Notes: generated from the sequence alone by a model not told the origin. A stretch of DNA of 64,000 nucleotides from Gorsachius magnificus (GCA_034008185.1 CM067084.1:70218612-70282611), one strand, 5' to 3'; positions 38,028-51,612 are shown, counted from the first letter of the stretch. Numbers and translations: made by a program.

Positions 38028-38180
38028 GGGCGCAGCGCGGGGTGGCTGCTCCCTGTGGGACTGGGAGCTGGGGGGGATCCCACGGCCGGTGAGGCAGGAA
38101 CGCAGATTGCCAGGCACATCCACGGTGGTGGTGCCACAGGTAAGGGGGTCAGCCCTGGCTGTGGCCTCCCCACGGGGCGT
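38028..38180 (+). promoter_or_regulatory. Small CpG-rich patch with a strong splice donor; possible alternative first exon
   Basis: I count about nine CpGs in roughly 150 bp, against almost none in the neighbouring intron. A donor-like CACAG/GTAAGGG occurs at 38135-38146 (GT at 38140-38141). The patch could be an intragenic promoter with a short first exon, a CpG-rich enhancer, or a fragment of a GC-rich repeat that I do not recognise. There is no TATA box at a clear position. Confidence 0.22.
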
Positions 38181-39879
38181 CTGGGAGCCTTTTCCTTCCT
38201 CCCACTCCAAAATTTTCACAAACATTTTCAGTGCCAGTTAGCTGTTCTGCTAATCCCATCAGTCAGCCCCCAGGCTAGTCTGCTTGAGCAGGAGGCTGGA
38301 GAGGAGACCTCCTGAGGTCTGCTGGGGCTACTGAGTGCCATGCACCTTCAGAATTCAGTTTCATGGTTCTTCCAGTCAGAGGTTATGATTTACTTAATGT
38401 GTTTTTACTTTACATGTCCAGTTGTTTAACTTAAATTCAAAACTGCTTAAGACTCTTTTTTGGATAAGACGAGCAGTATAAATTGTACCATTTATGTATA
38501 CAATCTGTTTATATATTGTAGAGTTAAAGACACCATGAGAAAGGAAAATGCTATGAAGCATGCAATATAAATCCTTAAAATAGATCCTCTGAGTCCTGAA
38601 GTCACCGATTTCTCACTGGTCACAGTGCAAAAATGTGTTGGTTCAATCCTCCTCTTGGCCACAGACCCCATTTTAAACATTTATTTCTCATTTCCTTGAT
38701 ATCCTTTCCTCTTTGTATGTATCTGAGCTAGACTTTTCAAGATTTCCTGCCTCCCCTTCCCCTGATGGGACAAAAGATTGCTCCTGTCGTACCCCCCGGA
38801 GCCCGAGTGAGACAAGAATCGGTGCCTTGTTAGGCTGAGAGCATCCTGAATTCTCCAGGGATGGAAAGCCATGCTGTTGTAAGCAAGGTGACCCAAGTTC
38901 ACTTGGTTTTGTAGCATTAAGTATATTAATATTTGTTCTTTTGTTGCTTGGCTGACTGGCCACTTAACAACTTCCCTGTTTTGAAGTCCAAGTGGTGCGT
39001 TGGAGACCAGATGAACCCGAGAGGCACTGGTGATCTATTGTGAGGAAATTAAGGGTGTCTGAAGCTGTGGTGTGCAATTCAGTGAATGCTGCTCAGTTCC
39101 TGTGGCAGATGCCATTAGTTATGGTTTCCCTTTAAGCAAAAGGTTTGCAAGTGCCTTTGTACCAAGTTCGCTGGCAAAACAGAAAGCCGTAGTGTGCACA
39201 TGGAGTGTTCACCCTCTTCCAGAGCAGTGCACTCTTCTGTGCTTTCTTTTTCTTTTTTCTATACGTTACATATTTTGCTGTTTATTGATGGATTTTTTTC
39301 ACCTCTTCCACCTAATTTTGTTTAGAATATGGCTATCTGGGTAAACTGGTTTATACTTTTCACTTCAGGTTGTTCATACAAAGACGTCAAAGCATACTAG
39401 AGATTTGTATCTAACCCTTGGTAAAACTGGGAGTGAGGTGCTGGGATGCAATCTTTCATGGAAAAGGAGAAAGGTAGAGTCAATTGAGGCAGGTTACACC
39501 CCACATGTCGCAGCCCCAGGGGTTGCTTGCAGAGTGCTGATTGCATGCCAGTTAATAGACCATGTTCTCAACCTTTAGTTTCTTAGGCGTTATCCTCGCT
39601 GTTAGTGCATGAACTGCCGAGTCTTTGGCTGTTCACACAGGGTATTGAAGGTAGACTTGACTTTTTTTCTTTTCTTTTTTCTGAAGTCTTTTTAAAGCAG
39701 GCAAGCTGTGAGAATCCGCGGTGTACCTATAGGCAAAATACGTTCTGTACAGCACATTTGGTGACTCCTTTCAGCCCTTCCTGTAAACAGTGGAGCACCT
39801 ATTGATGGACTTCGTGTTGGCATTTTCATCAGGTTTCTGAAGAGGCAACATTGCTGGCTCGATCGATAAAACTCAGTTA

Positions 39880-40180
39880 GATTTACTGATTACACAATTC
39901 TCTTTTCCCGAGACAAACAGCGAGTTCGTAATTGCTCAGCGTACTATATTTTCTAGCAGCTACGTCCAACCACACCTGTCAGTTTGCATGTGTCACAAGA
40001 CAGGATTCAGATTGCTTCGGATCTCTTCTCGTCTCCCACATTGCTGTGAGCTGGTGGACACTCTGCAGCAGAAAGGGAGAAACATGCTTTTTAAAATCTG
40101 AGCCTGTCACTGCAGTCCTCAGAGCAGCGACTATAATGCGAAACAAATGTTTTGAGATTTTAAAAGGGTAGATCGTGACA
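39880..40180. promoter_or_regulatory. Candidate conserved non-coding element
   Basis: This is a repeat-free stretch with several retained CpGs (CCCGAGAC, AGCGAGTTCGTAATTG, CAGCGTAC, TACGTCC, GCTTCGGATC, ATGCGAAAC) and mixed composition, unlike the flanks. It has no plausible coding frame. The call is based on appearance alone. Confidence 0.22.
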
Positions 40181-41590
40181 GCTGAGTGTGCTACCTTAAA
40201 AAAAGAGATAGACTCTCTCAATATAGCACAGTAATTCTACAAATGAATAACAACTGAAGTTATTATAGGATGTCCAACTGACCTACACTGTCACTGATTT
40301 TAATTTCATTTCTGAATACAAATATACTTTTTGTTGTTTCCAAGACTGTGCTAGAAAGGGTGAGGTACATTATATGTTGTAACCTCTACAGCTGTATACC
40401 TGCTCTTTTCTTGTGCATTGACAGACACGTCAGTCTTAAGTTTTGGGAGTCTTAAGTCCCCAGTACACATACAAACTCTGGGCTTAGTGTAAGTGTTGGG
40501 CCTCTTGTGCAAACTGAATGCCAGTCAAGAAAAATTGATAGGTAAAGTCTTGGAGCTGAGGGTAATTAATTCATGTAATCAAGCTTATCTGGATATCTGC
40601 AAACCACTGTGCTACATGTTAATGGGCAAGCCTCTCAAACTGCTTTTTTGTCCCTGGGTTTGGTAAAGCAGGTACTTCTCCTCTTTGAAAATGTAGGTCA
40701 TGTACGACTTGGAAAATTCATGCTAAATAACACAAAACAGTTAGATGAGAATTTCCATCCCCGTAATCACATTTTCCCTGGAATTGCTGTTGCTTTTTAG
40801 TAATCTATTTACTGCTGTAAGAACGCTGCAATTACTGGACTAAGATGTACTTACTGAAGTACTTCAAAAGTAGCTCTGCTAGAGGTATGTCCTTCTTTAA
40901 TTTGAGTGCCTACTAGGGAATTGCAGCCATTCCCTCCCTGTTTCCTTTCTTCTGGAGCACAGATTCTCAGATGAGATGAACAGACAAAGCTTCATTGATA
41001 ACAACATTCGATTTTAAGCCCTGTCTTTGCTGTGCCCTCTCCTGCACTTTGGTTGTTGCTCCTGCAAAAAAGTCTTCTCATCAGCTTGCAGAATTTGTTT
41101 TGGTAAATGTAATAGCTTTACCCTCCCTCTTGCTGGGTGTGCAAACCTGATATCCCTGCAAAATCCATGGAAAGAGAAGGGAAGGATTCAGTGATGCTGA
41201 ACGGCTGGAATTCCACTCTTTTAGGGGTTTTGTCTTTTTTTCTACATGATTTTGATACTCTTGGGGCCTGGTTCTCCACTGTCCTGAAACCTGTTTAGTG
41301 GCTTCTAAGACTGTGAGGAGAAGCTTCAAGCGCACAAGTACGCCATCAGCGCTGTGATAACACAAAATGGAGGCAGCAGAGAAACAGGATTGGGTTTACG
41401 CAGCAAACAGAAAGGATTTGAGGATCTTAATACAAGGGTTAATAAACGTTCTCAAGGATAGAAACAGCCTGAGTTTCCTAATGAGTATTTTATTGCATTT
41501 CAGGCAACCATTTCACCAAAATTATCATCTTTGCTTTCTTTGAAACACTGACCTGCAGCTGAACTGTGCTAAGGCACAGTATTAACGGAA

Positions 41591-41653
41591 TTATACCAGC
41601 TGTTAATAGGGAGTTAGAAAAAAAAACATTCGCTAAATTCACAGCTGGTATAA
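41591..41653. repeat. 12-bp perfect inverted repeat around a 39-bp spacer
   Basis: TTATACCAGCTG at 41591-41602 is complementary to CAGCTGGTATAA at 41642-41653. The spacer contains an A9 run. It could be the termini of a tiny non-autonomous element, or chance. Confidence 0.8.
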
Positions 41654-42537
41654 ATTGATGCAATTAGTTTGTTCAGGGGAGCTCTGCTCATTGTATGAAC
41701 CTGAGGAGCTGGTAGTTGGGGCTTTCTGAGGCTGATGTGCAGTAGGTGGCTGCTGTTTTCCCCATGTGCTGTGCTGTTTTGCTTACTGCGAGATGGTGCA
41801 AAGATCTGGGTTTAGTCTTAGAGGGTCCTCTCTTGGATTTTGAAGAGTCTCCTGAATTTGCCCTTTTGCCACCTCTGATGCTTCCCAGCTCTTGAAGAGC
41901 GCAGCGTGCCAACTGGCTGGAAGTGTGCCAGCCCGTCAGGATATGGAACTTCCCCGAGGTAGGCATAAATACATGCAATATGTTGTTGGTTGTTTTTCAA
42001 TATCAGGTAAAGTTTTTAATGAATGGCTTAATGTCTTTAAGTAGTTTTCTTGTAGTGCTCTTAAATTATAAAGTTCCTAGGAGATGGGTGTGATCTAAGT
42101 CTAGAGGGACCTGAAAAAAATGCTAAGCTGCTTTTGTTCAAAACTTCATTTTTTAGTATCTGTACAATACTGTAATGTCTGTAATAAATTGACGTTTTCC
42201 CCTTCTTATTTTGGCACTGTGAAGCAATAGCTCTGTGATATAGGTGCTATTTAGTAGCCCTTGCTTACTCCTATATGTAGAAGTAAAAGTCTTCAAAAGA
42301 AATAAAGGTAAATAAATATACACTGAAGACATTTTGAACATCTTTATTTTTTTGGATGTCTACACTGAGATATTTTTTCAGATGATTACTGCTTGCCATT
42401 TTCTAAAGTAGGGATTGTCTCCAAGTGGATGTGCTGGAATGAGATATCAAATCCATTTTGTCTTTGCCTCCTAGGCAGTCTATTACAGCTAGAGGGAAGG
42501 GTAGCTAAATGTTAAATGACGTGTCTCAGACCATAGA

Positions 42538-42583
42538 TACTTGTTTCAGAGACAGCATTATACTTGTTTCAGAGAGAGCATTA
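42538..42583 (+). repeat. 23-bp tandem duplication
   Basis: The unit TACTTGTTTCAGAGACAGC (plus ATTA) at 42538-42560 is repeated at 42561-42583 with one change (GACAGC to GAGAGC). This is a recent duplication, probably by replication slippage. Confidence 0.92.
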
Positions 42584-42627
42584 AAATTCAGAAAAAATTA
42601 GTGCCCTTCCTAGGACTGGTAGCTTTC

Positions 42628-42639
42628 GGGGGGGGGGGG
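42628..42639. repeat. G12 homopolymer
   Basis: Twelve consecutive G residues, the first of three long G runs between 42.6 and 48.5 kb. Confidence 0.88.
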
Positions 42640-45600
42640 AATACCCCAAGAATTACTGCTCCCCGTGTTGCAATACTTTAATATTTTTGTTTAAAGATTT
42701 GTGTGTATGTGTGAACCTCCTCTAACTCGATGGTTGCCTAAGTTACTTCTCTCTCCCAGTATGACCCTTATGACCAAGGGGAGCTATTCCTTGTGTATGA
42801 GATAGGAGTGTATGTATTTCTAGCCTATTTTGATATGGTTTAGCAGGTGGAAGAGGGAGCAGAATTACCTTCAGGTGACCAGGTACTCCTTGGTGTAGCA
42901 GCAGCAGGTGAACTGCTGGCCTCTAGTGGTAAATGGGGAGTAATCTGAGAGTCTGAGTATCTCGTGCTCAGACGATGCCTTCTGATGTTACTTCATGTAA
43001 GTTACACCACAATTTTAAGTATGAGTGAGACCATGACTATGATTTGGTTTCAGTTACATGAATTATTTTCAGTATGATTCAGATAATTAAATACTCTTCA
43101 TTTTTACTGGTGTAAATAAAGTTCAAGCTGTGTGTGAGCACTGGAAGAATGAAATTCTTATAATGACAGCTAAGGGTAGAGTTATTTTAAGAGAATATGC
43201 AGCCAGTATTTTGTAATTTCTGTGATGAGGAAAAGCCTCTGTCAGGCTTCTTGTGACAGAAATAGATGTCATTATAAAACACATAATCCTCTGAAGATAC
43301 TTTTGGTTTTTTAATTCCCCAAGTGAATCTATAGGGAGAGGTGGTTCTCCCTGGGTTATATGGGCACCTCTTTCTTTCTACAGTTAATGAGGATAATAAT
43401 ATAAAGGCCAGTTTGGTGGCCTACAGGTAAGTGCTGTGTTACAGGGCCGATCTCTGCCCTCCTGAGATAGCAGAAGCCACAGAGGAGATGAGCTGCAACT
43501 TTCCCGTTTTAACACATCACTGACCATGGTGCAGTCCAGCAAGCATTGCAGTGGTGCTCATGTGAGCTCTCCTGATGACAATTAGTTGTTGTCACATAGA
43601 AATAATAGCCCAAACATGCTGAATCTGTCCAGCAGTCTCCAGGACAAATGGTCATTATAGCAATATCTTAGAGGCATTCAAAGAAGGGAGGAAAATGCAA
43701 ACTTTTCAGGACAGTTGAGAGGAGAACAGGTCCTTCATTAACTCCAGAAGCAATTAGCATGAGAAGCGAGACATTTACTAATTTGTGCATTGTCAGGTGT
43801 TTTTACACTGCTTTATTTTTCTTCAATAAATGTATCTAAGTTAAAACTTACCCATTGCCCAACTTGCATTAATATGAAATATAGTTACTGTCAGCTTAGT
43901 TCAGTCCTTTTTTTTTAAAGGACAGAAATAATGGCCCTGGGTCTGAATCACAGAAAATGGTGTAATTCCAAGGTAGAACCAAAGGATCTGTGCCAGAATG
44001 GAATCCAGTTCCCTTGTTTTGAATGGTGAGTTAGACTTTGACGTTGAGCTAGCATTTTCTGGTTAGCCCAAATTAGCTGCCATTTCTGCAAGGATACTCC
44101 TTTCTGTACTACATCCTTCGTCCCCTTTTTCCTCCCTCTCCTCAGTCACTGGAATGACAGAAAGGATCTGCTTACACTTATATGCACCTCAATAATAGTA
44201 TTTGCTGAATGTTCTTTGGCAGGACATTTTGTGGTGACTAAAAGTTTCTCTTTTTGTATCCATTTACTCTCCTTTTTTTGGTCTATTTGGGGGCAAGTAA
44301 GGCATCTGCTGGGTTTCTGGATGTGTTCTAGCCAGTAGAAGAAGGCATAGCAGATGGAGAAATCCCAGGAATGCAATTTACTTCTCTTCATAAAAGATAA
44401 CTTGCAGTGCAGATGGTTCAGCTGCAGACCAAGGGCTATGGAGCCCAACTGCTCCCTGCCTGCCCGTCTGTGGGCTGGCCAAAGGCATTGGGGTTGTTAG
44501 GACCTGAAGGAAGAAAATGGCAAGAGCAAATTAAAAAGCCAAAAACTGCAAGAAGGTTGAACAGCCAGGTGGCGTTTACCCAGTATAGTTTCTGTGAGGT
44601 TTCTATTACTGTAGAAATTTTAATGTTTAAGATTTGCCTCTGAAAAATTCTGTATTTCAGCAGCTCCCAAGGCTTTTGGAGCTTTTCTCCTGGGTGTCCC
44701 CACCTTGGAAGAATGTGTGGCTTTACTGTAGCTGCTGGAGATCAGGCTTTGTGTTTGGTTCTTAGTGCTTTCCCCCTCATTCATAGGGAGCAGTGGCTTG
44801 GAAGAAAAGACTGATGCCCCTCCTGGCATTCATAATAGGATTTCCTTCCATTTATAGGCCCTTAACATTACTTACTCGGCTGTGCAGGGGTTGGTGTCAG
44901 TGAATAGCTGGCTGAGTCATTTTTGAGTTATTTAATGTGTGTAGAATAAGCCTGAAGCTGTCAGACAAGTAACATCTACATAGGCTTTTTCTAGCTGCAG
45001 CCATTCTTAATTTCTGTGCTATATTAAAGCTAAGCTAATAATAGTACTTTGGGTGATACTTGGACGGGAAGCTTTGTTAATGCATTTGTGAGGACTAAAG
45101 AGGCTGGTTTAATTCAGTGCTAGAAATGTTAGAGAGGCGATGATGTTAAACTGGAGATTGAATAGATGGAGCAGCTAGTTGTTTTTCTAAAGAAGATAAA
45201 ATATCTGTGTGTAGGTTTTTGAAGCATATTAACTGGTGAATAGGCAGGAGGGCTGCATTGTCATAGCTGGAGCTGCTTCTTTTCTTTAAGGATGGATGTT
45301 TAGTGTTTCAAGTAGAAACTGATTGTTAAAAGTGAGACTAACTTTAAGAATATGGGTACAGATATTTGGTTCCTCGTTACGTGTTAGCAGTCATTCCCAC
45401 ACTGAATCTTTTTCAGAAGTAGCCTAGTGTTTAGCCCAAGTTAATTACAAAGAAGGAGACTGATGCCTCTCTGAGCTGTCAGCAGATGATGTACAGATGG
45501 TACCCATGTCTGTGCTACTGTGAAGCAAAATAAAATAGCGCCATCTCTGAGCTGATTTGGTGACTTGAGAAGGTTAAGAGGAGTGTGGTGGCAAGGAGAG

Positions 45601-48054
45601 CTGCATCCGGGAAGAGCAGATGAGGATGGGGAAGCATGCTGGAGAGGTTGAGAAGGCCACCGTTGTAGCAGAGTTATGTCATCTGTGTACTTCTGGAGAA
45701 CCAGACCCCTTTTTGGTTGCATTGATGGAGTCAGTGGAGCTGTGGTGACTCGCCGCATTTGAGAATTTGTCTTGAGTGGGTCAGCTGCCTTATTGAGACT
45801 TTGGTGAGCTCAAAGGGGTGGAGTAGCTGACTCTGAGAAATACCATGGTTGGGAAAGAAAGATTAGAAAAAAAATCTAATATACACAACAGTCACTGCAA
45901 GACAGTAACCCTCTAGAAATCGTTGATTTTGTATTAAGTTCAGTTAGATGTTAACTTGTCATAATAGCAAAACTTACAGATATATTCTTTCTTAAAATGA
46001 ATAATTTAATATTTGTATCAATACGCTGGTAATAAATATTGTATATGTTGACGTCTGTGGCTATGTGTTGTTATGTGCGGGAGGAGTTGCAGGGTGAGAT
46101 CTAAACGTACCCTGCCTGGGTTATTTTTGTTTACTTTCTTGCTTTTCCTTACCCTTTGGTGTCTCTCTGTGGAGTAATGGTACTGTATTAGATAAATTCT
46201 ATTCCTCACATAAAATTTCATCGCTAAGTTTGAAAACTATTTTGAATGAAAATACTAAATTCTGTGGATTGGGTTTTATTTCCTTTGTTCATACTGAATA
46301 AGGCCAGAGAGGAAGAATTGTATGTTATATGGTGGTGTTTAGTATCAGTAATAGTGGCAGAGAACAGCTTTATGTATTTGAGTAATACTTCCTTGGCCAA
46401 GTCTGTGAAAGCGTCAAGGGCAGCACAAAGGAACAGGCCAGGGCAAGTGCAGGAGACAGAAATGCTGAAAAAGATGATAAAATACATTTGTGCAAAGAAA
46501 CTAAGCTTGGGAGAGCCTTTTGTTGCCTTCTCCACAAATTCCCACATTTAAGGGGTAAGCTAGCGTGTGAAGTCCTGCGGCAGGACGCCCAAGGTGTGTG
46601 TAGTTGTTGCTGACTGCTGCTGTCAGCTTGTCTGTGGCACTTTCCATCCGAGCATTTCGGTACAATTTTTGTACAATTTCCAAGCAATGTATAGTGAACT
46701 GTAACCCAGACCAGTTAAGAGACTTGTCTGGGGCTATCCAGGGATGCAGGGCAGATGCAGCATGTGTGAGGCTTTCTTCTGCCTTCCCCAGCGTAGCTCA
46801 GTGTGGCAGCCTTGCGGTGGGAACCACAGCATCTTTGCCCTTGGGTTGAATTTGATTGCAGAAGATTGGTCAGCATAGAGTCACCAAATGGATCCTGTAA
46901 ATTACCTTCACAGGGGAGTGGTGGAGACCTCTGATGCGTGGTACCCTGTGGGAGATACTGTCTGTGTACAAGAAACAAAGGGAGCAGAGCCAGATCTTCA
47001 GCCCGCCTAGCAGTGGCAATTTTCTGTCCAGTTTGGCTCCTGCTCCAGATGTGAGGAAGGCGATGGGGTCAATGCCCTGTATTCTCTGCATCCCCCTTTG
47101 TTCCAATTGTACAGTTTGCTCACAGCATATGTAAGCAGATAAGCTCCTCTTCTTGTATTCTGTCATTTCCTTGCATGTTTTGCTTTTCCCCCCCCTTCAT
47201 ACATGGGCCAAGTGATAAACCCTGAAAGCAAATGTGCGAGAATAAACAGATCGTCCACTTTCTGTATCCCTTACAGACAATACAGACTTTGAAGTGTTTT
47301 TTTCTTTCAGCTAGAGACGTCAAAATAGTCAGGGACTGGGAAGCTACTGCTTGACACAATTTTCACTAACATCAAGGCTCTTAATGAGCAACTGTTAAGG
47401 AAGAGAGGACCAACACAAGTAATTGTATTGCTCATTGGGATTACCCTGTCAGCTATAGTGCTCCTTTTCAGAAAAGCAGAAGAATATTTTTATGATAATT
47501 AGAAATGTAAGATATACTGAGGATTGAGTCTCTTTTTACACCTGGAATACGAAGCTTCCAATCATCCTGAAAAATTGAATAACCATTTCTGCCACTGCAT
47601 GTTGAAAGCAGGCTTGCGGATGGGGTACAGGGCTATTAATGAATCGATGGCAGATTATTGTCCTAACCTTGTCTTGGCCTCCACGACATTCACAGGTGAA
47701 GTGTGAATATCTTCAGATGATATAACTGAATAGGATCCTGCCTCTTGAGATTTCTAAAACTCAGATAGTCTCTTACTTAATACAGTTATTCTTGCAGAGG
47801 CAGTGGAACAGGGACATTTTTAGCAGTTAAAGCATTGAATAATGGAAGCTAAGGGAAATACTCTCACTTCTCTTTGTGAGATTTAAGCATGCAAAGTCTG
47901 TTAATACGCATGATGGTAATGCTTTTAAATTCTGCTAGTACTCAAATGTAAAAATATGCAAAAGCTATTCTAAAATATGTATCTCTTTGACCATGATTGT
48001 CTGAAAACTAAAATATCGCTGTTCTAGAATTTACTGAAATGGCTTTTGGGTTTT

Positions 48055-48074
48055 GGGGGGGGGGGGGGGGGGGG
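48055..48074. repeat. G20 homopolymer
   Basis: Twenty consecutive G residues follow CTTTTGGGTTTT. A run this long can fold into a G-quadruplex and is also a common site of sequencing or assembly length error. Confidence 0.88.
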
Positions 48075-48444
48075 AAGAGCAGTTACAAGCTTTACTAAAT
48101 GGACATCATCACTCACTGGTCTATGTACTGTGTAGCTGCGATGCTTTGTACTTTCTCTGCTGATTTTGCTGTCACTATCCCAGGTATAAAGACTGTTCAT
48201 GAAGGATCTGTACACAGTATGAAGGAGTTTTTTTTACTTCATAGACCTTTATAAGATAGCTCTGTGCAAGAACTGGTTTAATATTGAGACAGAGTCAGAA
48301 GGGAACACCAAAGTCAAAATTAGGTTCTCCCCAAAGGCTGAAAAATTTGGTAGGTGAACTAACTTTGAGACATGTTCAGATGTTGCTTCCCTGACAAAAA
48401 AATTGTGTCCTATGTATTTAGAAGCAATTTTTTCTTGTTGTCTT

Positions 48445-48472
48445 GGGGGGGGGGTGGTGGCGGTGGTGTTTA
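48445..48472. repeat. G10 run followed by a GGT/GGC-rich stretch
   Basis: Ten G residues (48445-48454) lead into a TGGTGGCGGTGGTG tract. The region is G-quadruplex-prone and lies about 370 bp from the G20 run. Confidence 0.85.
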
Positions 48473-51400
48473 TAGAAGCAGATTTTTGTATTGCAACTAG
48501 CGATGATAATATTTTAAGCAATGCACAGAAAAAAGTAACATGTCAAAGGGCTGGATCAAAAAAAACAAACGTTACTTTCTACTCTCTCTCATTACTCTTC
48601 CTCTGCTTCCTATTTAATTTCCTGTTTATATGATGATTTTAAAGGACTGTCAACTTGACAAAACTTGAAAATGGGATTTGTGTGTACGCATCCAGAATAT
48701 TTAGACTTCTGTTTTGTTTGTTAAAGCTTTTGGCTGTATTTTATTTTGTGATTTAATTATTGCTAAGGGCCTAATTCTAACAGCTACCATTTTTTATTGA
48801 GTTTATATTTTTCACTAGAGCCTCACCTGTAGAAATTGGATTAAACCTCGTAGCGGTAATAAGGACTAACTTGTTTGCTCCTGAATGCTTTGGTTGCACA
48901 TCCTCATCTCTCAGAAGGCTACATGTTCTGGCTGTCCTTCAGGTTTCGAACAAAATGAGATCCTTTAGATGCATTTTGTGTTTCAGCCTAACAAATAATA
49001 TTTGGTTATGTACTTAATGAAAAAGATTGCTGGTGGATGCTCTCGCTCTACTTTCAGTTGTTATCTGTCTCATTGATCCATGAGAGCAGTTTAATTACAC
49101 TAAAAATGTATGTCGATGGATGTAGAAAGAAATAAATCTTTTAAATCTGTCTAGCATGCTTCACTGAAATAAGTTTACTGCCCTTCCTCAGACTACCTTT
49201 AAGAAAGGTTAAAATGGAGATATAATGTGCTGTGTGCCCGCATCCTTCAGCAGTCACATTTAACCTGTCTGTCACTACTTTTAAAATCAAGGGCTGGGAC
49301 AAGGAGCTGATTTGTGGATGAAAGCTTTGTAGGCTGCAGGTGATCTGTCTTTATGTGATATCTCATGTTTGTATTGGGTTGATGTGGATTTATTTTAGCC
49401 ACACTTAAAATGGCAAGAATTAGCTATGAAAGGGTAGGAAGTGGGCTTAACTGTTACCCAGATAACATATCAAAGAGAGTTATTGACTGAGCTTAGCTCT
49501 GTCTCTTAGCTCTCTGTGTGGCAACATTTTGGTTGAGTGGGAAATGTAGACTTTATTCTGTTTTGCTGCAAGGAAGTGAATTCTGGAGGTTTTTCTTGAA
49601 CATAATGTATTGTTCAACATCAGAATCGCCAGCTGTGTTTTCCAAATTGTGGGATTCAAGACACTTATTTGTATGCATGTGAGGCAGAAGGGTAATTGAT
49701 GTTTAGGTCAGTACCTTGAATGGTCTCTGAAAATAACATAGTAGTAGTGTGAGCTGATTGTTGCTAATCTCATTTCCTGGTCTAAAAAGATTTTTGGCTG
49801 CATTTTCTAGCAGTCAGCTGAATTGCTGGGTGAAAATACAGTAATTTAGAGCAATTCACATTTCTTTAACTCTATTTGTAAGTGAATTTCTCAAAAGCCT
49901 TTAATTACAGAGTAGCTGTGGAATAAGTATCTGTAGGACAATGCAGGAACCATTTAAAGCTCAGCTACATCACCTTTGTGGCAATCACACTTAATGTCAA
50001 CTAATGAGCGTGGTGTTCAGGAGAGTAGATATTGGCAGGATAACACAGCCATTGCTGCAACTATAAAAGGTCATTGGATTTTTAAGCTTTCAGTTAGCAA
50101 ACGGCTACTTAAATGGACAGGAACTGGGACTGGTGTTTCAGCCATCACCACTGTAAAGTCACTTAAATACGTATGTGCAACCAGTGAAAATCTTAACTCT
50201 GACAGCTTCCACCTTCATGGCAATCAGGGCAAAGCAGGCCTGACCTTGGTGGTTCTTGCCTTCCCTGCAATTAGTGCAAGGCACACGCTGCTCAAAGTGG
50301 TTCAGGTTTGTCACCCTCCCATGCACTCACCGACTTTAGACACCGACTCACAGATTCAGCTGTCCCTTCATTTAAAACAACCCCCCAAATCTATCTACTA
50401 AACAGTAATCAAATAATTTTAGAGCTGTTTTTTGCTCCCCTATCTAAATCTTATGGTGTTTACTTTTGAAGCTGACTGAAGTGATCTCCCTGAAGTCAGA
50501 CAGTAGCTGGGTTATAGAGATAGAAATAACAACTTGGGTGTCCTGGTGTTTGATATCTGGTCCATTGGGCTGTGCTGTCTGTGCCAGGAGTGTGTGTCCA
50601 GTGTTTCCAGCTTGCTCCTGTATTTGGTTTTATATTCACAGTAATGAGCGTTGCTCATCTTGTTTCCTGCTAGACCATTTATTGTATTAAAATGTGTGCT
50701 GTGTTATCCTCAAGTTGAACTCAAGGGTTGGTCTATAACGGCCCAGTGTTTCTGTCTCATTTAGCTTTGCAGTTTTTAAAAATGGTTATTGATGCTCCTC
50801 TCTCCTTTATTTGTAATCGCTGCAAGGACTCAGTGGTCTTGTCTGATCAAGTGTGTTGTACAGCTTGGAAAATATTAAAGAAAAGATGAATGGGAAGAAG
50901 TTGCTTGTTAAACTGTGCCTCTAGTTCCTCATGATTTAGGAAAAGGAGAAATTCTTCAACTGCATGTGCTGTTGGGGTATTTTTGTTTGTTTTTTTTTTA
51001 AGAATGGAATTTTCTCCATAATTCTTTGATTCAGGCACTTGTAAAAAGGCAAAAGTAAAATTATTGCTACTGTAGTTCTGTAATCTTGTACACAGTAGGC
51101 TAGATCCAGAAGTGATACACATCTTGATGTTAATGAGGGACTCGCTTCCTTCAGCTGTAGCAATCCAAAAAGTTAGGGGTTTAGTACATTTTAATTGTCA
51201 AAATTAATGAAAAGCCAGTGGCATCTCAGCATGACATGTCATAGAATTGGAGTGAGAGATAGTTGAAATGTATCATTGAATATGGAGGTGACAAATACAT
51301 CATTGACCTGCAGGGGTGACCAGTTTTGTCTAGAGACTGAAGATATCTTCACTGAGAGGCAGGTTTTTAGATAAGATCAGTAAGAAAGTTTAGAAATTGG

Positions 51401-51612
51401 TCTTTCATTTTCGGTATTGACTACTACTTTGTGTGTTCGCTCTTCAAACCTTAAGCATCTAATCCTGTGTTAAGTTTGCATTTCTAAATCAATACCACCA
51501 AAGGAGAATTTTGCTCACAGAGTTTATTCTGTCTGACAAATGAAAACTATTAATGAGGAATTCCTAATTTCCATATGCAGTTCTGCTGTGCATCATAAGC
51601 TGGCTTGAAATG

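Larger units (their letters stand above)
36732..51612. other. SORCS2: Intronic sequence, no gene seen
   Basis: No exon or RNA gene was recognised. The interval holds a CpG-rich patch (38028-38180), a conserved-looking stretch (39880-40180), a 12-bp inverted repeat (41591-41653), a 23-bp tandem duplication (42538-42583) and three long G runs (42628-42639, 48055-48074, 48445-48454). The longest open frame (49976-50401) matches nothing I know. Confidence 0.5.

Noticed and set aside
45181..45240. AAAGAAGATAAAAT resembling the KEEDK coding stretch of the next SorCS2 exon
   Set aside because: Flanking codons do not match, the frame has stops nearby and there are no proper splice sites.
49976..50401. 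141-codon open frame on the + strand
   Set aside because: It has no recognisable domain, no signal or repeat pattern, and no splice sites fitting SORCS2. A few frames of this length are expected by chance in 64 kb on two strands.
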